Shown here piece after piece: positions 1-6,440 of a DNA stretch of 10,295 nucleotides; the stretch's first letter is position 1; the number at the start of each line of letters is the position of its first letter. Below the pieces are notes generated by a model that saw nothing but the letters and a program-made list of their open reading frames with translations, searched no databases and had not been told where the DNA came from. The DNA is from CBFGWV01 sp965652545 (GTDB lineage: Bacteria > Pseudomonadota > Gammaproteobacteria > Competibacterales > Competibacteraceae). Both the position numbers and the translations under genes were made by a program. The stretch is taken from contig CBFGWV010000170.1 in the NCBI GenBank assembly GCA_965652545.1, positions 1-10,295 of the forward strand, written 5' to 3'.

Positions 1-60
1 AACCGCAACCGCAACCGCAACCGCAACCGCAACCGCAACCGCAACCGCAACCGCAACCGC
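1..60. repeat. AACCGC hexamer tandem repeat (10 perfect copies, open at left edge)
   Basis: Ten uninterrupted copies of AACCGC (GCGGTT on the other strand) fill the first 60 bases and stop abruptly at AGCAAAACAC. The array begins at the window edge, so its true length is unknown. It lies 23 bases beyond the stop codon of the minus-strand reductase gene. The three plus-strand frames stay open through the repeat and would encode Asn-Arg, Thr-Ala or Pro-Gln dipeptide repeats, so it could be intergenic or inside an off-window gene. Perfect identity between copies suggests recent slippage-driven expansion, which is an inference. Confidence 0.97.
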
Positions 61-69
61 AGCAAAACA

Positions 70-101
70 CAGACGGTTGCCGATCACACCATCACCGTCT
101 G
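70..101 (-). terminator. Possible hairpin terminator of the reductase gene
   Basis: CAGACGG (70-76) and CCGTCTG (95-101) form a perfect 7-bp inverted repeat with an 18-base loop that contains the minus-strand stop codon (84-86). Read on the minus strand, the stem is followed by TGTTTTGCT, a short and interrupted T tract. The position, exactly at the end of the minus-strand gene, fits an intrinsic terminator. The large loop and weak T run make it doubtful. Confidence 0.3.
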
Positions 102-1091
102 CCCCACCCCGCGTCGCTGCGCCTCGGCATACGCCAGATTGGCCGCCACCATATCCTCCATGGCGATCCCCATCGCCTTGTAAACCGTGATGTCTTCCGC
201 CGACACCCGCCCCGGCACACCGCCCTCCAACACCGCCCCGAGTAACGCAACGTCGCCCGCACCCAGACCCGCCAACTCCGCACAGCCCACTGGCGGCGGC
301 TCCAAAGCCTCCAGCGTCTCCACGAACACCCGGCCACGAGCAAGAAGCGCCGTCGGCAACTCACCGGCCGGCGGCGCGTACCCCACGGATGACACATGCG
401 TGCCCAAGCGAATCCAGCCTGCCTCGATCACCGGCTGATACGCATGACTGGCCAGACACACCACATCGGCATCCACAACCGCCGCGCGCGCATCCTCCAC
501 AGCCACGGCGCGGGGATGATGGCGAGCGAGCGCACGCGCATCGTCGGGGTACAGCGATACAATGCGGATCTCATCGAAATCCCTGACCCGCGGCAGAAGC
601 TCCACATGCTGCCGCCCCTGCACCCCGGCACCGATCACCGTGGCAATGCGCGCCTCGGGGCGCGCCAGCGCGCGAACGGACAGCACCGCGGAGGCGGCGG
701 TACGGATCGCCGTGATATAGGTACCATCCATCACACACACCGGCATGCCGGTGTCGCTGTCGAACAAAGCCACCAACGCCAAGTGATTGGGCAGATCGAG
801 AGCCAGATTGTCCTCGAAGACATTCACCACCTTCACCGTCAGATGACTCCCCTGCGCCCAGGCCGGCATCGCCAGTGAAAAGCCCTTTCCCGGCACCGAC
901 AGCATCGGCCGATGCGGTGCCTGGACCTCGCCCCGGCTCAGCGCACGGAAGCCCCGATCGAGCGCATCGAGAAGATCGTCGGGGTCGATACACCGGCGCA
1001 CCTCGCGCTCACTGAGCCAGAGCACGGGCCGATCGCCCTTTTCGATCTCAGCCGCACTGCGGCCCAGCGGATTCGTCGTGGTATGACGCAT
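84..1091 (-). CDS. Ornithine cyclodeaminase/mu-crystallin family NAD(P)-dependent reductase
   Basis: This 335-residue cytosolic enzyme has the usual length of the family. The open frame extends upstream to 1172, but the ATG at 1091 is preferred because GAGG sits nine bases before it and the homologous sequence begins soon after. Recognisable elements are HRPML around R61, the VKVVN stretch with the family's active-site lysine K87, the ITAIRTAAS segment with R130, a Rossmann dinucleotide loop GAGVQGR (154-160), and the C-terminal YKAMGIAMEDMVAA segment. The family includes ornithine cyclodeaminase, alanine dehydrogenase and cyclic ketimine (pyrroline- or piperideine-2-carboxylate) reductases. 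Around residues 235-245 the sequence reads SVGYAPPAGEL and lacks an obvious equivalent of the catalytic aspartate in the GGDCPGKTE motif of true ornithine cyclodeaminases. A ketimine reductase-like or amino acid dehydrogenase role is therefore more likely than ammonia-releasing cyclisation. The substrate is not determined. It is divergent from a LysR gene that probably controls it. Confidence 0.92.
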   Translation of the reverse strand: MRHTTTNPLGRSAAEIEKGDRPVLWLSEREVRRCIDPDDLLDALDRGFRALSRGEVQAPHRPMLSVPGKGFSLAMPAWAQGSHLTVKVVNVFEDNLALDLPNHLALVALFDSDTGMPVCVMDGTYITAIRTAASAVLSVRALARPEARIATVIGAGVQGRQHVELLPRVRDFDEIRIVSLYPDDARALARHHPRAVAVEDARAAVVDADVVCLASHAYQPVIEAGWIRLGTHVSSVGYAPPAGELPTALLARGRVFVETLEALEPPPVGCAELAGLGAGDVALLGAVLEGGVPGRVSAEDITVYKAMGIAMEDMVAANLAYAEAQRRGVGQTVMV

Positions 1092-1134
1092 TGGAGAAAT
1101 CCTCGCAAGTTCAGGTCGCAGACGATTGTCTCCA
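1092..1134. promoter_or_regulatory. Inverted repeat in the reductase/LysR divergent promoter region (candidate operator)
   Basis: TGGAGAAATC (1092-1101) and GATTGTCTCCA (1124-1134) are inverted copies that match at all ten bases if one inserted G is allowed; TGGAGA/TCTCCA is perfect. The left arm abuts the start codon of the minus-strand reductase and includes the end of its leader. LysR regulators usually bind dyads in the divergent gap between themselves and a target gene, so this is a candidate site. Arm spacing (22 bases) is wider than the classical T-N11-A box, and a chance match is possible. Confidence 0.3.
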
Positions 1135-1187
1135 GCCGGGCGAGCGCCGCCCAAATGACTTAATCTCGCCATCCATAACCTGAGCGC

Positions 1188-2090
1188 ATGTCCATGAACC
1201 GCCGCCTGCCCTCACTCACCGCATTGCGCGCCTTCGAAGCGGTCGCCCGCACCCGAAGCTTCACCCGCGCAGCCGCGGAACTGGGCGTTACCCAAACTGC
1301 GGTCAGCCGCCAAGTCCGCGCGCTGGAAACCGCCCTGGCGGTGCAGTTGGTCAACCGGGAGCCGTCCGGCAATTCACTCACCCAGGCCGGCGAGATCCTC
1401 TTCGCCGGGGTGTATCAAGGCTTCGACACCATAGGCCGCAGTGTCGAGCGAATCACCGGCAGCGGCTCACGCGAGATCTTGAACATCAGCGTCGCCCCAT
1501 TCTTCTCCGAGCGCTGGCTGACCCCGCGGCTGATGGATTTCCTGGAGCGCCACCCGGCGGTGGACGTGCGCCTGCACCATACCTACCACCCGGCCGATCA
1601 TCGCCGCGAGGGCATAGATATCGGCATCAACTGGGGCACCGGCCTGTGGCCGGGCGTAAAGGCCGAGAAGCTGGTCGACGGCGCCTTCACCCCGGTGATC
1701 GCCCCCGCACTGCGCACGCGCCTGGGCAGCCCACCCTCGCCCGAGGCGCTGGCGGGATTGACCCTGTTCTACGAATTCGACATCCGCGATTGGCAGCATT
1801 GGTTCGCCGCCGCCGGCACCGACATGCCTGCGGGCGTCCGCAGCATGCGCCTGAGCGATACCCACGCCCTGCGCCGGGTGGCGCTCGACGGCCACGGCGC
1901 CACCCTGCTGTTCGCCGGCCTGATCCACAGCGACTTGGCCGAAGGTCGGTTGGTCCAGCCGTTCCCGCTGGCGGTGAACACCGGAACGGACTACTACCTC
2001 AACTACCCCGACGACACGCCCCTGCCCTACCGGGCGCGCCTGTTCCGCGACTGGCTGCTGGACGAGGCCGCCCTGCGGCCGGTGGCGTGA
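1188..2090 (+). CDS. LysR-family transcriptional regulator, GcvA-like
   Basis: This is a 300-residue LysR-type regulator of normal family length. The N-terminal winged helix-turn-helix covers about residues 8-67, with the recognition region FTRAAAELGVTQTAVSRQVR (25-44) and the conserved SFTRAA and LTQAGE signatures. The rest is a periplasmic-binding-like effector domain (about 95-295). GIDIGINWGTGLWPG resembles the 'DLAIRYGxGxWPG' segment typical of the GcvA subgroup, which supports that subfamily without meaning that it controls glycine cleavage. Two in-frame starts, at 1188 and 1194, differ by two codons, and neither has a strong ribosome binding site. It is transcribed away from the ornithine cyclodeaminase-family gene across a 96-base gap, the classical arrangement of a LysR regulator with its target. 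Its effector may be an amino acid or cyclic imine (inference). Confidence 0.93.
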   Translation: MSMNRRLPSLTALRAFEAVARTRSFTRAAAELGVTQTAVSRQVRALETALAVQLVNREPSGNSLTQAGEILFAGVYQGFDTIGRSVERITGSGSREILNISVAPFFSERWLTPRLMDFLERHPAVDVRLHHTYHPADHRREGIDIGINWGTGLWPGVKAEKLVDGAFTPVIAPALRTRLGSPPSPEALAGLTLFYEFDIRDWQHWFAAAGTDMPAGVRSMRLSDTHALRRVALDGHGATLLFAGLIHSDLAEGRLVQPFPLAVNTGTDYYLNYPDDTPLPYRARLFRDWLLDEAALRPVA

Positions 2091-2265
2091 GCGTTCTCGA
2101 TGAGTTGGCTGGTCTCTGGCACGGTGATGACTTCGATAACCGGCGCCCCGATGGGTATCGCTAGCGCTCAACCCATCCTACATATCCCTCAAGCTGCCCA
2201 ACAACACTACGGATTACCTGAACCGACCACCTCAGTGAGCCGACGCCCGATCGGTTCTAGCTCAA
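2091..2265. other. Intergenic gap between convergent LysR and TauE genes
   Basis: This 175-base gap separates the ends of two converging genes. I see no gene in it. A 74-codon plus-strand open frame starting at 2100 has no recognisable similarity and runs antisense into the transporter. The only notable content is the palindromic repeat at 2150-2177. Sequence on its left side (about 2105-2149) may belong to the same repeat unit. Confidence 0.7.
2150..2177. repeat. Short palindromic intergenic repeat (GATGGGT...ACCCATC type)
   Basis: GATGGGT (2150-2156) and ACCCATC (2171-2177) form a perfect 7-bp inverted repeat around a 14-base loop that contains GCTAGC. Read on the minus strand it gives TAGGATGGGTTGAGCG followed by ACCCATC. 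That pattern resembles palindromes I recall being scattered in many gammaproteobacterial genomes, which is from memory and not searched. It sits between convergent genes, where REP-like palindromes often lie, and could act as a bidirectional terminator or an mRNA-stabilising hairpin. No T tract follows either arm. Confidence 0.6.
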
Positions 2266-3066
2266 CTAGACCACCAGCATCAACGTCCCGATCGTCGCCA
2301 GAAACACCGCGAACACCCGCTTGAGCATCATCGTCGGCAAGGTGTGAGCCAGCTTCGCGCCAAAGGGCGCGGCCAACATGCTGGCTACGGCGATGGTCAG
2401 CAGCGCGGGCAGCGACACATAGCCGACGCTCCAGTTCGGCAGAGCGGGATGATTCCAGCCGTTGAACACAAACCCCGCCGCGCCGGAAACCGCGATCGGC
2501 AGCCCGCAGGCCGCGGAGGTGGCGACCGCCTCACGGATCTTCACATTGCACCAGGACAGGAACGGCACGGTGAGCGAACCGCCGCCGATACCCACGATAG
2601 CCGACACCGCACCGATCACCCCACCGGCGGCGCCCATACCCCACCAGCCGGGCAGACTGCGGTGCGGTGCCGGCTTACCGCCGAAGGCCATTTGCGCGGC
2701 AATGATCAGCACGAAAACGGCAAAAACGGTTTTCAGAATCCCGCTGGGCAAAAGATGAGCAATGCGCGCACCGATCAGCGCGCCGATGACGATGCCCGGT
2801 GCCAGTCGCCAGAATGCCGGCCAGATCACGGCGCGGCGCGCGTGATGGGCGCGAATCGAAGCGATGGAGGTCACCACGATGGTGGCCAGGCTGGTGCCGA
2901 TGGCCATGTGCATGACCACCGCCGTACTCACACCGTTGAGCCCCAACACCCAGGCCACGCCGGGGACGATGATCAGCCCGCCGCCGACGCCAAGCAACCC
3001 GGCCATCACCCCGGCGAACACCCCCAGGGCGAGAAAGAACAACGTGAACTCAATCAGCTCGAGCAT
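2266..3066 (-). CDS. TauE/SafE-family (sulfite exporter-type) membrane transporter
   Basis: This strongly hydrophobic inner-membrane protein of about 266 residues has roughly eight predicted transmembrane segments, the normal size and topology of the TauE/SafE family. It has the family's internal duplication: a glycine-rich LLGVGGGLIIVP motif near the N-terminus and a second copy, IVGIGGGSLTVPFL, at the start of the second half. Members export or import sulfite, sulfoacetate or related organic anions, but substrate cannot be assigned from sequence. The frame can be extended to a TTG at 3078. The ATG at 3066 is preferred because a GAG lies seven bases upstream, whereas the TTG has no visible ribosome binding site. 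It is alone in orientation, convergent with the LysR gene and divergent from the NDUFA9-like gene, so it is probably monocistronic. No sulfur-metabolism gene is adjacent. Confidence 0.9.
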   Translation of the reverse strand: MLELIEFTLFFLALGVFAGVMAGLLGVGGGLIIVPGVAWVLGLNGVSTAVVMHMAIGTSLATIVVTSIASIRAHHARRAVIWPAFWRLAPGIVIGALIGARIAHLLPSGILKTVFAVFVLIIAAQMAFGGKPAPHRSLPGWWGMGAAGGVIGAVSAIVGIGGGSLTVPFLSWCNVKIREAVATSAACGLPIAVSGAAGFVFNGWNHPALPNWSVGYVSLPALLTIAVASMLAAPFGAKLAHTLPTMMLKRVFAVFLATIGTLMLVV

Positions 3067-3121
3067 CGATGCACTCAACGGCAGAGTTTTAGGATGTCAC
3101 CATGACGGCACGGCGGGTATC

Positions 3122-3195
3122 CTAGGAGCCTGCCGGACCTGAGACTACCCTACTGCGGGAAGCCGGGTAGACGCTCAAGCCCGACAGGCTCCTAG
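3122..3195. repeat. 74-bp imperfect palindrome, REP/MITE-like
   Basis: CTAGGAGCCTG (3122-3132) and CAGGCTCCTAG (3185-3195) are 11-bp perfect inverted arms. Nested inside are CGG/CCG (3134-3136 and 3181-3183), TGAG/CTCA (3140-3143 and 3174-3177) and CTACCC/GGGTAG (3145-3150 and 3165-3170). Together they form a long interrupted hairpin with a 14-base loop (3151-3164). Such structured, gene-free units are typical of REP sequences or small non-autonomous elements mobilised in trans. It lies almost centrally between divergent genes, about 55 bases from the transporter start and 60 from the NDUFA9-like start, so it occupies the promoter region of both. No flanking target duplication is obvious beyond the CTAG that is part of each arm. 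Confidence 0.8.
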
Positions 3196-3255
3196 CCACC
3201 TTGTTCCGGGCGCCGGCGCGCCGTGAACACCGATCGAAACCAGCCAGGATACAGC

Positions 3256-4215
3256 ATGAAGAGCCAAACCCTTTGCGTACTGGGCGGCTCCGGCTTCGTG
3301 GGCAGTCATCTGGTCGCACGCCTGCACCAGCACGGACACCGGATCAAAGTCCTCACCCGCAGCCGGGAGAAACATCGCAACCTGTCGGTCTTGCCCTGGG
3401 TACAGCCGGTACACATCGGCGCCCTGGACGACACGACGCTGACCAAGGCCTTTGCCGGCTGCGATGCGGTGATCAATCTGGTCGGCATACTCAACGGTTC
3501 GGAAGCGGCCTTCACCGATCTGCACGCCCACCTGCCCGAGCGTGTGATCAAGGCCTGCACGGCCAATGGCATCGGCCGCTACCTGCACATGTCCGCCCTG
3601 CCCGCGGACGCCGTCAAGGGGCCCAGCATTTACCTGAAGACCAAAGGCCAGGGCGAGGACACCGCCCAGCGCGAGGGTGCCGCCGCCGGTATCGCGGTCA
3701 CCAGCTTCCGCCCCTCGGTGATCTTCGGGCCCAACGACAGCTTCTTCAATCGCTTCGCCGGCCTGCTCAAGCTGGCCCCGGTCATGCCGCTGGCCTGTGC
3801 CGACAGCCGCTTCGCGCCGGTGTACATCCTCGATGTCGTCGAGGCCTTCACCCGCGCGCTGGCCGATCCGCAAACCGCCGGCCAGCGCTACGACCTGTGC
3901 GGGCCAGAAGTCTTCACCCTGCGCCAGATCGTGCGCCAGACCGCCGACTGGATGGGCGTCAAGCGACTGATCATCGGCCTGCCCGATGCGCTGGGGCGCC
4001 TTCAGGCCAGGACGCTCGAATGGGTGCCGGGGCAACCGTTCAGCCGCGACAATTACCTGTCGCTGCAAGTGGACAGCGTGTGCGGCGGTGACAATGGGCT
4101 GGAGCGGCTGGGCATCAGCCCCCGATCGGCCGCCCCTATAATGGCCCCGCACTTCGGCGAGCTGGCCGGCAAGGGCGATTTTCGCCGCTTCCGCTCGGCG
4201 GCACGTCGGGACTGA
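3256..4215 (+). CDS. Complex I NDUFA9-subunit-like NAD(P)-binding protein (atypical SDR/epimerase family)
   Basis: This 319-residue extended short-chain dehydrogenase-like protein is similar in type to bacterial homologues of the complex I accessory subunit NDUFA9. The N-terminus has the nucleotide-binding loop GGSGFVG, glycines at 10, 13 and 16. S113, Y126 and K130 (Y-x-x-x-K in YLKTK) fit the SDR catalytic pattern. SFRPSVIFGPNDSF and FAPVYILDV are characteristic downstream motifs, and the C-terminus LERLGISPRSAAPIMAPHFG is family-like. The frame opens at a GTG at 3223, but the ATG at 3256 is chosen because AGGA lies six bases upstream and the Rossmann strand starts at once. Bacterial members bind NAD(P)H and have been linked to quinone or complex I function or to redox and sugar-nucleotide chemistry; the exact role here is unproven. 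Its last 80 bases overlap the aminopeptidase gene on the other strand. Confidence 0.9.
   Translation: MKSQTLCVLGGSGFVGSHLVARLHQHGHRIKVLTRSREKHRNLSVLPWVQPVHIGALDDTTLTKAFAGCDAVINLVGILNGSEAAFTDLHAHLPERVIKACTANGIGRYLHMSALPADAVKGPSIYLKTKGQGEDTAQREGAAAGIAVTSFRPSVIFGPNDSFFNRFAGLLKLAPVMPLACADSRFAPVYILDVVEAFTRALADPQTAGQRYDLCGPEVFTLRQIVRQTADWMGVKRLIIGLPDALGRLQARTLEWVPGQPFSRDNYLSLQVDSVCGGDNGLERLGISPRSAAPIMAPHFGELAGKGDFRRFRSAARRD
4136..4215. other. 80-base antisense overlap of convergent coding ends
   Basis: The plus-strand NDUFA9-like gene stops at 4215 and the minus-strand aminopeptidase stops at 4136, so 80 bases code on both strands. On the plus strand this encodes the end of the SDR-like protein including MAPHFG; on the minus strand it encodes the last 26 or so aminopeptidase residues. 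The SDR side looks conserved, while the aminopeptidase side looks like a read-on tail. There is no room for a terminator between the genes. Confidence 0.85.
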
Positions 4216-5278
4216 CGCCCACCAAAGTCGCCTCGCACGGCATGCCGGCGGCACGCAGGGCGAGTAGACGGTCACCCTTGGGCAGACTGGCCAGGCGCTC
4301 GGCCTCGGCCAGCAGGCCGGGCACGTCGCCGTCCAGCCGGTCCAGTGCGGCCTGCCACAGCGGGGCATTGCTGTGGTAGGTGGCCACCGCCGCGATGCGG
4401 GCGTTGTTCAGCCCCTCCTCGAACCACAGATCGTAGCCGGCGTATCCCTCCCAGGGGCCATCACGCAAGGCCCGGTAGTCGCGACGCAGTTCGTCGAACA
4501 CATCGTGCTTGCGCCGGCGCATGGTATCGCTGTCGATATCGGCCGCATACACCGTCTGCAGCCGCTGGCGGGCCGCCGACACCAGGTCCAGGAACTCGGC
4601 CTGATGGCTGAGAAAGCGCTCGTACGCCTGCCGTTGCGCCGGGCTGCCGTGAGCCTCCAACCACGCACGGGCACCCGCCCGGCCGACGACAGTGGCCAGC
4701 GACTCATTGAACGCGGTATCGCCGGCGACGTAGAGACGCTGATGGGTCAATTCGTGGAACATCAACTCCGCCACACGGCCCGCCGGCCAGTCGATGAACG
4801 TGTTGAGCAGCGGATCGTCGAACCAACCCAGGGTGGAGTAGGCCGGAACCGGCCCCAGGGCCGTATCCATACCTTGCGCGCGCAGCGAGGTCACCAGTTC
4901 GTCGGCGGCCTCGGCATCGAAGTAGCCCCGATAAGCCAGGCAGCCGACCATGGGAAAGCACCATGTCTTGGGCTTGAGCGACAACTCCGGTGTGGCGAAC
5001 ACCGCCATGACCACGTACGGGCGGCCGAGGTCGGCGTAGACCGTGTAGCTGCCGTTGTCCGGCAGGCCGAGCTTATCGACTGCGAAGCGGCGCATGGAGC
5101 GGGTGCGCTCCAGCGCCTCGCGCCGCTGCGCCGGTGTGGCCGGGTCGTCGGCCACGGCCGCGACATCGCGCCGCGCTGCGAGCAGGCGCAGTTGGCCATC
5201 GGTGGCCTGGGCGTAGTAGCCCAACTCGGCACAGCCTGAAAGCACCAGACCCAGCAGCAGAATCGATAACGCACGCAT
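4136..5278 (-). CDS. Lipoprotein zinc aminopeptidase (DUF2265/Aminopep family)
   Basis: This 380-residue putative metallopeptidase carries a lipoprotein signal: a short hydrophobic N-terminus ending in LVLSGC, with C16 as the lipidation site, so it should be membrane-anchored and face the periplasm. The zinc motif is HELTH (H175, E176, H179). E192 in FNESLAT, 13 residues after the second histidine, is the likely third ligand. Family features also include TWCFPMVGCLAYRGYF and the downstream EEGLNNARIAAVATYH segment. Its length is close to the usual size of about 350 residues, but the last 30 or so, rich in Pro, Gly and Arg, look unlike a conserved domain and are encoded antisense to the end of the NDUFA9-like gene. 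The family is annotated as aminopeptidase on limited evidence. It is divergent from cca across only 40 bases. Confidence 0.9.
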   Translation of the reverse strand: MRALSILLLGLVLSGCAELGYYAQATDGQLRLLAARRDVAAVADDPATPAQRREALERTRSMRRFAVDKLGLPDNGSYTVYADLGRPYVVMAVFATPELSLKPKTWCFPMVGCLAYRGYFDAEAADELVTSLRAQGMDTALGPVPAYSTLGWFDDPLLNTFIDWPAGRVAELMFHELTHQRLYVAGDTAFNESLATVVGRAGARAWLEAHGSPAQRQAYERFLSHQAEFLDLVSAARQRLQTVYAADIDSDTMRRRKHDVFDELRRDYRALRDGPWEGYAGYDLWFEEGLNNARIAAVATYHSNAPLWQAALDRLDGDVPGLLAEAERLASLPKGDRLLALRAAGMPCEATLVGVSPDVPPSGSGENRPCRPARRSAGPL

Positions 5279-5318
5279 GGGGGTACGCTATCCTCGCCGA
5301 CGGCTACAGGCAACGACG

Positions 5319-6440
5319 ATGACCACGGAAGCGACAGACGGTTTGACGGTATACCAGGTCGGCGGCGCTGTACGCGACGACCTGCTCGGCGAGCGGGGCG
5401 GGGACCGCGACTGGGTCGTCGTGGGTGCCCGACCGGACGAGATGATTGCCCGCGGCTTCATTCCGGTGGGCAAGGACTTCCCGGTCTTCCTGCATCCGCA
5501 AACCCACGAGGAGTACGCCCTGGCGCGTACCGAGCGCAAGACCGGCCACGGCTACTACGGCTTTGCGGTCGTCGCCGACCCGTCGGTCACGCTGGAGGAG
5601 GACCTCGCGCGGCGCGACCTGACCGTCAATGCCATTGCCCGCGACGCCGCCGGCGTGCTCGTCGACCCGTACGACGGGCAGGCCGACATTGCCGCGCGGA
5701 TCCTGCGCCACGTGTCGCCGGCCTTCGCCGAGGATCCGGTGCGCATCCTGCGCCTGGCCCGCTTCGCAGCCCGCTTCGCGCCGCTGGGGTTTACCGTTGC
5801 CCCAGCCACGCTGGCGCTGTGCCAGGGCATGGTGGACGCCGGCGAGGTTGACGCGCTGGTCCCCGAACGGGTATGGCAGGAGTTCGCACGCGCCCTGGGC
5901 GAGCGCGAGCCGGCGCAGTTCCTCAGTGTATTGCGCGACTGCGGCGCCCTGGTGCGCATTGCGCCTGAACTGGCCCAGGGGCCGCTGGACGAGGCGTTGA
6001 TGGAGGCCATCCCGCGCGATGTGCCAGAGACCCGTTTCGCGGCCCTGGTCCACCCATTGGAGGAGGCCACCCTGGAAGCCTTGTGTCAGCGGCTCAAAAC
6101 GCCCAACCGCTTTCGCGATCTCGCCCGGGCAGCGCGGCGGGTGGTGCCGCGGCTGACTGCGCTGCCTGAGGCGCAAGCGGCCATCGACATCCTCGATGGC
6201 GTTCAGGCGCTGCGCCACCCTGACTGGCTCGATGCCTTGCAGCCGTTGATCCGCGCCCATACCGGGGAGGCGGCGGTGACGACGCTCGAGCGCGCACGAG
6301 CGGCTGCCGCAGCAATCACGGCGGCCACGCTGGCCGACAGCGGGCTAGGTGGAAAAGCACTGGGGGCCGCCATCAAGCGGGAGCGCGACGCGGCCGTCAG
6401 ACGGGCGCTTACAAGCGATGACGATGATCGGCCAGGCTGA
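5319..6440 (+). CDS. cca: CCA-adding tRNA nucleotidyltransferase, shortened C-terminus without HD motif
   Basis: This cytosolic enzyme adds or repairs the 3'-terminal CCA of tRNAs with CTP and ATP and no nucleic acid template. It is a class II nucleotidyltransferase: YQVGGAVRD (12-20), the metal carboxylates D29 and D31 in DRDW, the EEDLARRDLTVNAI motif (93-106), and the EDPVRILRLARFAARF neck-domain motif that follows. The ATG at 5319 is chosen over an in-frame ATG at 5277 because AGG lies eight bases upstream and the family begins just before YQVGG. The protein has 373 residues against about 410 for the E. coli enzyme. Where that enzyme has its HD-type phosphohydrolase domain, this one reads FAALVHPLEEATLEALCQRL: the HD pair is replaced by H245-P246 and the following metal-binding stretch is missing. 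CCA addition should be intact, but 2',3'-cyclic phosphodiesterase/phosphatase activity should be absent. Confidence 0.95.
   Translation: MTTEATDGLTVYQVGGAVRDDLLGERGGDRDWVVVGARPDEMIARGFIPVGKDFPVFLHPQTHEEYALARTERKTGHGYYGFAVVADPSVTLEEDLARRDLTVNAIARDAAGVLVDPYDGQADIAARILRHVSPAFAEDPVRILRLARFAARFAPLGFTVAPATLALCQGMVDAGEVDALVPERVWQEFARALGEREPAQFLSVLRDCGALVRIAPELAQGPLDEALMEAIPRDVPETRFAALVHPLEEATLEALCQRLKTPNRFRDLARAARRVVPRLTALPEAQAAIDILDGVQALRHPDWLDALQPLIRAHTGEAAVTTLERARAAAAAITAATLADSGLGGKALGAAIKRERDAAVRRALTSDDDDRPG

Noticed and set aside
1..60. CRISPR array interpretation of the left-edge repeats
   Set aside because: The units are contiguous six-base repeats with no spacers, so it is a simple tandem repeat.
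2100..2324. 74-codon plus-strand frame in the LysR/TauE gap
   Set aside because: It is a translation of the palindromic repeat region that continues antisense into the transporter, with no ribosome binding site and no recognisable similarity.
2344..3105. 253-codon plus-strand open frame across the TauE gene
   Set aside because: It is very hydrophilic and rich in His, Asp and Gly, the typical antisense image of a hydrophobic membrane protein gene.
4137..4143. TATAATG resembling a -10 promoter element
   Set aside because: It lies inside overlapping coding ends, has no convincing -35 partner, and no gene starts downstream on that strand.
3175..4368. 397-codon minus-strand open frame across the NDUFA9-like gene
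   Set aside because: It is antisense to a gene with clear Rossmann and SDR motifs, has no recognisable domain, and is the kind of long shadow frame expected in GC-rich DNA.
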